Below, piece after piece: positions 34,338 to 45,801 of a stretch of DNA of 64,000 bases (its first letter is position 1; each line of letters begins with the position of its first letter). This DNA comes from Coptis chinensis. Taxonomy: Eukaryota > Streptophyta > Magnoliopsida > Ranunculales > Ranunculaceae. The stretch lies in the NCBI GenBank assembly GCA_015680905.1, contig CM027377.1:31892501-31956500 (forward strand). The letters run 5' to 3'. The position numbers and the translations under genes were made by a program. The notes below the pieces were generated by a model. It ran no database searches. It was not told the DNA's origin and was given only the letters and a program-made list of their open reading frames with translations.

Positions 34338-35354
34338 AGCTTTACCCCTCCCAAGATCACACCACATCCAAGTCAACTATTATCTTTTTGGTTAATACAT
34401 GTAAAAATACTTTATTGCCCTTTGCCATTTTAATAGTTTTCTAGCATTATCCTCCAGAACTTAGGCCAATTAGCTTTATTCAATTCCCTCAAGTTCTTTC
34501 ATCTAGAGGTTTACCCCCTTAGAACTTAGGCCAATTAGTTTTACCCCCCCCCCCCCCAAGTCCACAACACATCCAAGTCAACTAAGTTTGACCGTAATGT
34601 TTTTGGTCAAGACAAATGCAAAAAAACTATGATGCCCTTTTCTAGATATAATTACATAAATACCCTGTAACTTTGGCGAAGACAAAATTGGAATTCAAAT
34701 CATCTAGGACACATGTCATGATATTGTGAACTCTATCCGACGGCCATACACCATCACTACCATCACTATAGCATTATCTTCTCCAAGTCATACACCACTA
34801 CCACATAAAAAGACTTCATTGCTCTTTCACGATTGGTTTTCTCCTAGCATACATGTAGCTTTTAACAACTGTGAGGTTAATTATGTAATTTTATAATGCT
34901 AAGGGTGTGGATGTCATTTGATAAGGATTGGTGGTAGCTATCGGATAGAGTTCACAAGATCATGACATGTGTCCTAGATGATTTAAATTCCAATTTGCCA
35001 AAATCACAGGGTATTTATGTAATTATACGTAGAAAAGAGCATTATAGTCTATTCATTTGTCTTGACCAAAAACATCACAAATCAAACTTCGATTGACTTT
35101 GATGTGTTATGGGTCTCTCAAGGTAAACCTCTAACGAAAGAACTGGGGGGGATAAAACTAATTGGCCTAAGTTCTGAGGGGGTAAAACCATAAAATTACT
35201 AAGAGGGCAAAGGGCAATGAAGTCTTTTTATATGCATTGACCAAAAAGATAACAGTTGACTTGGATGTGGTGTGATCTTGGAGGTAAACCTCTAGATGAA
35301 ATAACCTGAGGGGAGTTAAAAACTAATTGGCCTAAGTTCTAGGGGGGTAAAGCT
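34338..35354. mobile_element. Long foldback (MITE-like) element
   Basis: The termini are AGCTTTACCCC and GGGGTAAAGCT, with arms of several hundred bp that are imperfect inverted repeats. Shared blocks on both arms include ACTTAGGCCAATTAG, CACACCACATCCAAGTCAAC and ACACATGTCATGAT. Some blocks (ACTTAGGCC..., CTAGAGGTTTACC) occur twice per arm, so the element looks like one copy nested in another or internally duplicated. It has no coding capacity. Confidence 0.75.
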
Positions 35355-36410
35355 TTTTTTTTTTTTTTTTTTTTTTTATAATACCATATATATTACTTAT
35401 CCATCAAACCAGAACAGGGGTTAACTTGTCTTTCAAGATACACATAGGAAGCTGGTCCATTTGCTGCTTATGGAAAACCCATTGTGCAAGCAAATGTGTC
35501 TCTCCATTAGACCTCCTAGAGATCCACTTAAACTTGCAGAAAGCAAAATTAGAGGTTAACTTTACTACATAGTCTCTCAAACTCTCAGTCTTCCAAGAAC
35601 ATGTCTGGCTATTAAGAGCCTTAGTGACCTCTAAGCAGTCCCCTTCTATATACACAGCAGTCCACCCATGAAGCAATGCAAGTCCTAGTGCCACCTCAGC
35701 AGCCACCATCTCTGCTTCCTCTGCAGACTTTGCTCGGAATCTCCTAGTACCTGCCCCTACTACCTTTCCTTCTGAATCCCAAGCTATAGTACCGGTGTTT
35801 GCTTCCCGACATACCCCATACGAAGGCGATCATATCTTATATTAATACACTCATTAGGAATAACAGGGAACAAAGAATCAAACTCAAAAAAGTTTTGATT
35901 AAAGTAGTCTTCAGAAGGGAGAGAGTTCTCATTTTGCATTCTGGTAGTAGCAAAGCCCTTGTAGCAGTTGCATGCCTCCATCTCACTCCTTCTGAGAAGT
36001 CTTTCTCTATTAGGGAGCCTTTGTTCAAATTTGGCTTCATTCCTAGTTTTCGGATGTTGTATAGGAGATAACAAGCTTGAACTCTGCCTCGACCTATGTG
36101 TTGGCTCTTATTGTTGCTCTCCACTTATGAATTTGGAGATCCAATCCTTAGTGTTGTTCACGCCTGAATCTCCATTCTTAAACCCAAGCTTGGAAGTGAA
36201 CCACAATTTTACGGTCCAATCACATTAAAAAAAGCAGGATGGTTTTCTGCCTCCAAACTGGTATTGCATAGGGGGCAAGAAAAGTCCCCCTCCATCTTCC
36301 AAGAAGCCAACCTATCTCCCATAGGTAAGGCATTCATATAGGCTTTCTATAAGAACATTTGAATGTTGGTTGGTATTTTGGTTTTCCAAAGGAGGTAAAG
36401 CTAAAAAATT
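35353..36410 (-). pseudogene. 5'-truncated LINE fragment (zf-RVT and RNase H)
   Basis: On the minus strand, a zf-RVT-like stretch at about 36410-36240 (KTKIPTNIQMF, then CPLCNTSLEAENHPAFF) is followed at 35830-35404 by an RNase H-like domain: IAWDSEGKVVGAGTRRF, EEAEMVAAEVALGLALLHGW, IEGDCLEVTKAL and ISRRSNGETHLLAQW. These are the plant LINE C-terminal domains. The T-run at 35355-35378 on + is the poly(A) tail. The region between the two domains is out of frame, and all of the reverse transcriptase is missing. Confidence 0.8.
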
Positions 36411-36675
36411 GATAAACAAATAAACAAATAAAATTGTAAAACCGTTTGGAAAGCTAAAAAATTGATAAACAAATAAAACTATCAGAGTGGATGTCGACTT
36501 GTGATCATAAATATACTCTTTTTCAAAATATCATAAGATATTAAATTTTCCATGTTTTATTAAAAAAGTATTAGAGGAAAACAAAGTTGTAAAATTAGTA
36601 AATATATACCTTTAATTTTATTTTACCCCCTCTCTCTGTCTCTATCACCATTGATACAATTTATTAAGGTATTTG
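36411..36675. other. AT-rich spacer, no gene
   Basis: It contains a short direct repeat (AGCTAAAAAATTGATAAACA, twice near 36400 and 36452). Nothing coding is seen. Confidence 0.5.
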
Positions 36676-37416
36676 TTACTGTCGGACCCCAATTTGTGTT
36701 GGGCGGACTCTAAAAAAAAACGATTATTACAAGTGTGCCATTGGTTTAAAAAAAAAAAAAAAACAATTATTACAAGTATGTTATTGATTCCCAAAAAATT
36801 GAATTCAAAACCCCAAACTTAAATGACCCGGCTTTGGATTCGTTTGGACTAAGTCACAACGACTTGGCACACCGTTTAGGACTTAGTCCAAACGACGACC
36901 ACCCGGTCAAGAGCCCAAAAACATAACTTTGAATTTTTTTTCAAAGTTCAAAACCATTGACGTAAAACGTCGTTTTGCCCATGTCGTTTGGGATTTTGAC
37001 TTATAAAAAAATGGCCACACCGTTTGGACTTAGAAAAATCCCCAAACGATATGGCCACATTGTTTGGACTAAATCTCAGCGATATGGCCACACCGTTTGG
37101 ACTTAGTCAAAACGATGTGGCCATGTCGTTAAGATTTGAACTTTGAAAAAAATTCAAAGTTACGTTTTTTTGGGCTCTTGACCAGGTGTGTCGTCGTTTT
37201 GACTAAGTCCCAAACGGTGTGTGTGCCAATCGTTTATTCTAATCAAAAACGACTGGCGGGGTCGTTTAAGTTTGGGGTTTCGAATACAATTTTTTGGGGA
37301 CCAATGACATACTTGTAATAATTATTATTTTTTTAGATTTTTTGAAACCAATGACACATTTGTAATAATTGTTTTTTTTTGTGGGAGTCCGCCCAACACA
37401 AATTGGGGTCCAGTAA
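36676..37416. mobile_element. Foldback (MITE-like) element
   Basis: TTACTG..GGACCCCAATTTGTGTTGGG on the left is mirrored by the complement ending CAGTAA on the right. The arms extend through an ATTATTACAAGT..TG block to central tandem pieces of ATGGCCACACCGTTTGGACT. It has no coding capacity and no clear target duplication. Confidence 0.75.
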
Positions 37417-38338
37417 TAGGACCTTTATTAAGTATCTATTTAGAGAATTGAAACTTAAAAGATGAAAAATAAAATAGTTGTGTGCGGACTAGTTCAATTT
37501 TTTTACACATATTTTGTTGTAAAACACTGAGCTATAATCTTTATTGTAAATGATGCCAAAATAAGATTTTTACCTTTTAAAAGGTTTACTCATATGCTGT
37601 GATTTTTATTTTATTTTATTTTTTTCCACCTAAAACTACAAATAAGCATGAAAAAAAACCCCCACGTTTATCGCCTTGTGTGCGATTTTGGGTCAAGTCC
37701 AATTGAATTTCATCTCATTAAACAAAACAAAAAAAATATAATAAAATGTTATAAGGACCCTCCAAGTAAGAACCCCACTCAGAACATCAAAACGACTGCT
37801 AAAAAGTAAAAACCATTGTTATGTGTACTTTTACAGTTCATTTAACAATTTGGACCACAATGCAATGTTATAAAATATAGTTTGTGTAATGTAGCAACTA
37901 TTAGAATCCAAACTAAATTTGTTTGAAAAATAACAACATTGGGAGCAGACAAGTTTAGCCGTTCCATTTTAGAGATGTGAACACCAATTTAAAAATAACT
38001 TTGGAGACATGATAATTTTGTACCGTCCCACTTTTATAATGAAAAAAAAAAAAATCTTATTTTTACATAAAATAAAAATGGCACTATTGCCTTGGATGCT
38101 CTTAGGTTATATACGGAAGTTTGAAACTGAAGTCCAATTGGCCTGCAATCTATAGTACTGCTCTTGTTTCGACTGATTTCTCAATGTCCCAGCCAAAAAA
38201 GAATTCCCGAAATTTCAGTTGAAATTTTGACCATTCCAACGAAATTATTAAAATCAGGGCTTTCTATCTTTCTTCTTCTTCTTCCTTTTTAGCTCATTCC
38301 TCAAAACCTCCTTAAAACCCTGAACATAAAAAAAAAAA
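37417..38338. other. Upstream region of MPP10
   Basis: AT-rich sequence without an identified gene. The MPP10 promoter and 5' leader must lie in its right part, ending in a CT-rich (TTCTTCTTCTTCTTCC) stretch and an A-run just before the ATG. Confidence 0.4.
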
Positions 38339-41300
38339 ATGGCGAAGAAAGAAGTCGGCAGTGTAGAAGCATTGAACAAACTGAAACAAACAGACCCACC
38401 TTTATTTCTAACACCATCGACTGAACTATCACAAACAGCAAGAAAAGCATCACAGTATTTATTCTCATCACTAAAACCATTTTGTCCTAAAGTTTATTTC
38501 CAAAGTTTGTATCTTGATGGTTATGTTGCTGAACAAATATGGCAACAGATTGATTTACAGTGTAAGCCTTTAGTGAAGAAGTTGAAAGGGGAAGTTATTG
38601 AGTTTGAGAAGAATCCTGATGAGGTTTTGAGACTTTTTGGTGTGGAGAAGAAGAAGGGAAGGGGTGTGGAGATTGAGGATGGAGATGAGGATATTGAGGA
38701 TGTGGGCAGTGATGAGAATGAGGAGGAAGGGGAAGATGAGGAAGATGAGGAAGAGGAGGAAGGGGAAGACGAGGAGGAGGAAGAGGGAGGTGGGGAAGGG
38801 GGTGTTGAAGATAGGTTTTTGAAGTTGAATGAATTGGAGCAATATATGGAGGAAGATGAGGCGAGGGAGTATGGTGGTGAGGTTGTGAAAAGTAAGGTTT
38901 CGAAGAAGAAGAAGAATGTCCATGAAGAAGAGGAAGAGGAAGAGGAAGATGAGGAAGATGAGGATGACGAGGATGAGGATGATGAGGTGAGAATGATTTT
39001 GAGTTTATATGTTTGTTTTTTACATATGATTTATGGTTTATGAAATAATTTGTGAAAAAAAAATGTATTGTAGTTTTCGTTTGTTGAATATGGTGCAGTT
39101 TCATTTTCATAGGATTTTTAATCTTTCATTTCAAAGAATTATGTTCAGCTTAATTAAATTTGTCTTTTCCGTCTTTTGGGAAAGGGAATGAAGTTTTTAG
39201 AAGTATATGTGCTTCTGCATTTCCTGCATTTTATGGCTTGCCATTTGTTAATACTAGAAAATGTATATAAAAGTTGTTTCGGTTTGCATTTCCTTTTGTT
39301 TATTAGCTTGGAGATTTTGGGGACGATGGGGAGGATGGTGATGACAAGCTGGGAAATGCGAGGTGAGTCTGTTACCATGACTTTTGAGTTCGGACTGCTG
39401 ACTGGCACACATGTCTTTGTTACGTATAAGGAGACCTTGTTATTGTGGAGATTCTCAAGTTAAGCAAATTTATTTTCAGATATGAAGATTTTTTTGGGGG
39501 CAAAAAGAAAAAAAGTGTTAAAAGACAGTCTAATATTCACAATAAGCCAGAAGACGAAGAACAAGAAGATGACAAGGGAGATCACAAGCAGGTATTTTTT
39601 GCATTTGATGCATGTTTTGTGAGTTAGTGGAGAAGTTCCTAGACATAGTTTGGAAGAAGTTTTGACTGTTCACTTCTTTTGGTCTGGTTTCTGTGACAGA
39701 CTAAGGAATCCCTTTCAACCCATGAGAAAGAGCTTCAGAAGCTGCACTCTAAGATAGAACAGATGGAGAAAGCAAACTTGGACCCTAAAGCTTGGACTAT
39801 GCAGGGAGAGGTAAATGTTAATCTATTATTATTGTTACTTGTTAGTTAGTTTTCTCTCTTCTTTTGTTGGTCATTTATTTGATTACCAACAGGCAACAAT
39901 TTTTCTCTTGAGTTATATAACACTTGAGGTTTTACTTTTTAAAATTGGATCACTCATTGGACTTGGGTTTTTTTTTCGTGACAGGTGACTGCTACTAAAA
40001 GGCCAAAGAACAGTGCACTTGAAGTTGATTTAGATTTTGAGCACAATGTAAGACCCTTGCCAGTGATCACAGAGGAGGTTACCGCGTCACTTGAAGACTT
40101 AATTAAAGAAAGAATTCTTGAGGTAAAACTTCCATTAGGTTACCTTTTTTTTTTCCTTTCTTTTGCTTGTACTTGTTACCTCTGTTGTGCCAGGTAGTCC
40201 TGTTTCCCAAATTCCTCTTTTGTTTACATAAATCACCACCTCCCCACAGTCAGTAGTATTTGACTGGCCAGCATAGGACCTATTTGAACAGTGCGTATAT
40301 ACCTTCAAATTATATGGCATACAGCCTTGGATATTCATCTTTTCCCACCGCTCGCTCGATTAAAGTGAAAAATACCTCCAAGAATAAACCCTTTCTGGAC
40401 GTTTAATGTACTTAATGATATACAAATACATAGACTTGGACATTGTAAAATTAGAAACTGAAAGATTTCATTTTTTGTTTTAACTCTTATTTTCCTTATA
40501 AGCAACCCCCTCCCACTAACAGATGGGCTACTGGAAGAAGACTGACACATACAACAGTTGAGCAAGGATCTTGCTTGATATGAGAATAAAGTTAGCAATA
40601 ACTTAGTGATAACCACACGAGTCACTAGAAATCTGTGAAGTGAATAAGTACCGTGCATAGTTGCGTCAGAATTAAGAACATCTATGCCATTATGTGTACT
40701 TTTATTTATCATTTCACTTATTTCATTATGTATACTTTTATTTATCATTTCACTTATATCATTTATCGAGAGATCTTTCTCTGTTAATATCATTACTGGG
40801 ATAGTCTTTTTATTTCCATAATTTCATCAGTACTTTTAATACTTCATAAAACTTTTGGATTTAAATTCCAAAAGAATAAAACAAAAATGCAAGTATGCAA
40901 TCAATATTTGGGTGTTTCTTCTTGAGCTGTACGAGACATACTTCTCATATGCAGTTCTTTGAGGGGGTGTTAGGTGGAAATCATGTTAGGTGTAATTCTT
41001 ATGTCTTAGTCTGGATTGCCTCTAACTGCACTTTTCCTACACAGACGCGGTGATGAGTTGGAAATGAGTAGCACCCATGCTTACTGTCTTATCATTATCG
41101 ATGAGAGCTGTTATGTGTGGCACATGCCCTGTAAATTTAGGGTAGGTGCAAGTTCTCCCAGTTTATGACCTACCATGCTATTAAGTGGAGTGGATATAAT
41201 TGATTTTGGATAATGGAAAAGAGGAAAACGTATCTGTTTCAATAATGAAGAAAAATGGTGCACCCTTATAGAGGCAACGAGGTGTTATGGGGAAATAGGT

Positions 41301-44300
41301 AAATCCACTCATTTGTGGCTTAGTAGTTGGTACAACCAAATTCATCATTTTGTTTGGTTTGCACAAGCAAACAGTTATTCCAAGTGTCTGTTTTATTTCA
41401 CATTAGATGTCAATAGTAATATTTCTCCTCAATATGGCACAGCAAGAGAGGAATAATTTATAAGGAAACTTAGCCTTCCACAACGATGCTGAAGAAAGGC
41501 AGGTGAAGTAGTGGTAACTGATGACTAAAGCTGTGCAAACCAAAATGAAACCCTAGTAACAACATCCTGGATTCAGCAATTCCTTTTATCAATATAACAT
41601 GGCAAAAGCTCAATATGGCCAATTGGCTATCCATGTCCTTTTCATTTTTCTTTAATTTTATCCTTTCTTTATTCACACTTGGTATTCATTGTTATCTATG
41701 TTTTTCTTTTGGTTTTATATATCCCCTTGGATGTGTAGCATCCAGATATCGAACTATCCATTATTATAACTGTTTACTACTACAGATAATTATCATCATC
41801 GTTAACATTGCCACAATTGGTTGAGCAATAATAATATGATGCATTATTTCAGGGTCGTTTTGATGATGCTGAAAGGGCAGCTAGCTTACCATCTAAACGT
41901 CTGAAAGAATTGAAAGAGATGGTATGCATTGTTTCCATGTAAAGTAATTTTTTCTTCAGGAGGACACATTTTCTGGTGACCGTTTTGATCTAATCTTTTC
42001 CATTTGTCCTTCTTCAAAACTTTCAGGATGAGAATAAGAGCAAGAAAGGTCTTGCAGAAATATACGAGGTCAGTATTTGCTAATGCCTTGTGGTATTTTG
42101 TAAGTTATATAATCTTGTTGTCAAGTAATGGTGCTGTGTCCTCGAGTTCTAAGCTACTGTTTGTAGTGATCAGCTAGATCTTGTGGGTTCTGTTATAACT
42201 TTGATTTCTTCTTATCAGCAAGAATGTAACTCTAATCCTTTCTTTACCAATTGCAGGAGGAGTATGTGCACCAGACGGGCTTAGGAACTGCTCCACTGTC
42301 TTCTTCAGATCAATTGAAGAAAGAGGTTTGAGTTTGAGTTTTAATATTTTTATATCCATTTTTAGCGACCAGTCGACAGAAATTTACCTTAAGCTAATGT
42401 ACGTACTATTTTGATTGCACTTACTTGGTGAACTTCCCGTCTCCAACTCTCTTGTTTAAGTGGAGATAAAGTGGATTGCAAACCAATGATTTAACGATCC
42501 CAAAAATCATACATAAATATAATGTGCTTTGCTGTCAAATTTTTCCTGAATGTGACACAGATAAGATTCCTCTAAGCTATAATTTCCTATGTACTTAGTA
42601 TCAAATGGGCTTAGGCAGTCGGAACATGTTGATTCTCCTTTGGTAGTATTGTTCTGTTAATTCTTTTAACTCACCTGGTGAAGTGCCTATACATGCTCAT
42701 TCCACTCTATATTTGTTATAATTCAACTCACTTTAGCATTTAGTGGGAGTTGTAACTTTTCCCTGGCGTCAAACAGCTTGTTGTTAAACCACAGATCATA
42801 CTATGGCATAGTATTAATGCGTGTAGCAATACTGTACTTTATACTTCTCCCCGCTGTGCTTCTTGCTTCTACAATGTTCGTCCATACCCAGGGGGTATCT
42901 TGAGGTATCGTCATTACTCAGAAGTGCTTTTCCCTCCATGTGCTGTTCCCATACTACCCATTGCACCCAGAGCTATCACCTTCTGAGGCCACTTTACACT
43001 ATTAAAGTCTCCACAGACAGCAAAGCTTTGAGAAATTGCTGCTAATAACCGTGAGATCATCCCACAACCGTAAACTTCCGTTCCTACCATTACTTGTGTA
43101 AATGACGCTCAAAACAAAATGTTTATTTGTTCGTAAGAGTTTTATCTCACTGTATTAACCAGATCTGTAAATCTCAATTCTCACTTCCATCAGTTGGTTA
43201 GAGGTGAAAAGAGAGCAAAAACTGCGCTTTCCTAGAGAATGGTTGGGGAAGAAGGCTAAAAGTCAAAATCTAAAGAAATTTGAGAAACTCAAACCGTTTT
43301 AGCATATTGCGTTTTATCTGAAATAGAAAGAAAGTTGGTTAAGTTTTATCCAAAAGCAAGATCTCTCTAATATAGTTCCACACTAAGTTGCAGAGCTCTC
43401 CATCTCTCACTTAACCTTTTGACTTAGGAATATGGTATTGTGGCTGCTTGGATTCAAGCCCAAGTCTCCACCCTAAGGATAGCTATGTGGAAAATGTTTA
43501 TTTTATTTTTTTGTTTTAGTTTCAACTCTATTGATTAAGAAACTATAGTTTCAGCTGTTTTATTTATTTATTATTATTATTATGGGGGATTTTGACTTAA
43601 TCCCCAAAACTATGTAGCGTTTTGACTAAACCCCCCATTTTTAAAATCATTTGAGTTTGTCCCCCACTCCGTCAATTTTGTTTGTAACAGACGTTGATAT
43701 TTTATCTATTGACCATTTTGCTCTTATGATATGATAGAGCCGTTGGGTTTTATTGTTTTGGGATTTTTTGACTTAACCCCCCACAAATATGTAGCGTTTT
43801 GAGTTTGCCTTCCCGTTCAATAGGCTTTGGAGTTTTGTAAGTTTTGTATAAACCCCCAAAAATTTAGCATCGAATTTGAGTTTACCCCATTAGCAAAATT
43901 GAAAAGAAAAAAACTAAGGAGAAAAAAAAATATTTCTCCCATATAGGGGTGTGCACGGGTCGGGTTTAGGTCTAAATTGACAACCGAACCGACTCTATCG
44001 GTTTATATTTTTTTGGAACCGAACCGGTTGTGTTATACTAACCGAACCGAACTAATTTCCAGTCGAATTGATACCCGAACCGAACCAACTGGGTTACGAT
44101 TTAACCGATGTTAATTGACCCAAACTGACTAGGGGTAAACTCAAATTCGATGCTAAATTTTGGGGGCTTTATACAAAACTCTAAAACCTACTGAAAGGAG
44201 GGGCAAACTCAAAACGCTACATATTTGTGGGGGGTTAAGTCAAAAAACCCCAAAACAATAAAACCCAACGGCTCTATCTTATCAGAAGGGCAAAATGGTA

Positions 44301-45801
44301 AATAGATATAATACCAACGTCTGTTACAGACATAATTGACAGTGAGGGGGGGCAAAACTCAAATGATTTTAAAAATGGGGGGTTTAGTCAAAACGCTACA
44401 TAGTTTTGGGGGGTTAAGTCAAAATTCCTCTATTATTATTATTTTTTTATAAAAAAAAAATCCAGAAACTATTCTGAGCATGAAAATCATTTCAAAGATC
44501 TAGGCTCGTGTCTATAATCATGTTTCCCTTTTTTGTCCTCCGTTATTGTTTGTGTATGGTACTAGTGCCACATTGTAAATTTGTAGAGTTGTAGACCTAA
44601 GTGTTCCCTAATGTGTGGGTGGTTCAACCTGTGGCATAGAGATTTCAATGCAAGTGAAACTAATTGACTTAAATCTTACCTCAATGACTTCTGAAACTTA
44701 TTGTCTTTATCTGTGTTCAGGCACAACTACTCTTTGACAAACTTTGCTTGAAATTGGATGGTTTGTCTCATTCCCACTTCAGGCCAAAACCGGTATTTAT
44801 ATATATATATATATAATTTTTTTTTCCCTTTTTTCATGTTGAATGCTAATAATACTTTTGCTTGTTATGTATTTAACATTCCAGTAATATCTTGTTACTT
44901 ATTTAGTATGTGGTCATATTGAACAGGTAATTGAGGATATGTCTATTCAAACAAATGTTCCTGCTCTTGCAATGGAAGAGGTAGAGACTCTCTACTACCA
45001 AACTCTAAGATTCTTTTATAAAAAGCTCTGACGGTAGTACTAATACACAGACTTAATTGTATTTTTGAGTTGAAGCATATTTTTCTTCTTTGCAGATTGC
45101 ACCTGTTGCAGTCTCAGATGTAGCAATGTTGGCACCTGAGGAGGTTTTTGCTGGTAAAGGAGACATCAAAGAGGAAGCAGAGCTAACACAGGAAGAGAGG
45201 AAGCGTAGGAGGGCTAACAAGAAGCGGAAGTACAAGGGTAATTTTCCTGTTGTCTTCTTGCTTCATTCAATTGCGTATGATCCATTCGCTAATGGTCATT
45301 AGACCATACAAAAGTATAGTTCCCATCTTAAGGGTCACATGCCATATATGATTGGTGCTGTCATGGACTCATGGAAGCTTAAGATCAGTCTCAGTCAATC
45401 CATTTTGGGGATCTTTAAGGTCTCAAAATCATATTTCATCCAGCCACATTGAATCCCTTCACATCCTTCTAGGTGATACTGATAACTTGACGTTCTGAAT
45501 GGATTTAGGACAAGAACGAGGTAATAGCTCACACCTAGAAAAAAAGAAGCGATAATAGATCACTAATAAAGAATGTTACTCCATATTTTATGTAACCGTT
45601 GTCTAATAAAACAATATCAAAATGTTTCTGTGGAATCTGGATGAGGTGTAGATGTGTCTAAGACATTGTGAACCAAAACCACATAGGAAGATCGTGTACA
45701 CATACACCTCCATGTATATTTATTTTATTACGCTATTTTGACTTTGAGTTGCAGGAGTGACATGTAGTGGAGATCAAGCCCTTACTTTTTCTGAATGTTG
45801 A
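38339..45801 (+). CDS. MPP10: U3 snoRNP protein MPP10
   Basis: MPP10 is part of the U3 snoRNP/SSU processome and acts in the nucleolus in 18S pre-rRNA cleavage. Exons (GT-AG, in phase): 38339-38986, 39307-39362, 39480-39591, 39700-39810, 39985-40122, 41853-41921, 42027-42068, 42257-42325, 44721-44792, 44927-44980, 45096-45237. Marks: [19 protein letters not shown] and [11 protein letters not shown] near the N-terminus, a Glu/Asp-rich stretch (about residues 115-215), [12 protein letters not shown], then [19 protein letters not shown] and [18 protein letters not shown] near the C-terminus. The end is unsure. A candidate last exon at 45755-45801 (acceptor TTGCAG) adds 15 residues and a stop but does not resemble the Lys-rich family tail. 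Intron 8 holds a foldback element. Confidence 0.9.
40123..41852 (+). other. MPP10 intron 5
   Basis: A 1.7-kb intron with GTAAAA donor and TTTCAG acceptor. No recognisable gene or transposon is seen. It holds a short tandem repeat near 40690-40760 (ATTATGTGTACTTTTATTTA, twice). Confidence 0.7.
43584..44429. mobile_element. Foldback (MITE-like) element in MPP10 intron 8
   Basis: The ends GGGGGATTTTGACTTAA and TTAAGTCAAAATTCC are inverted. The arms share ACTATGTAGCGTTTTGACTA, ATTTTTAAAATCATTTGAGT and GCCGTTGGGTTTTATTGTTT. The centre (43950-44110) is rich in AACCGAACCGA units. It is flanked on both sides by ATT/TAT repeats (TATTATTATTAT), which may be the target. Confidence 0.8.

Noticed and set aside
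38570-39110. Minus-strand frames of 117 and 171 codons
   Set aside because: They are antisense to the Glu/Asp-rich first exon of MPP10. The Leu/Pro/His-rich translation is what GAR repeats give on the other strand.
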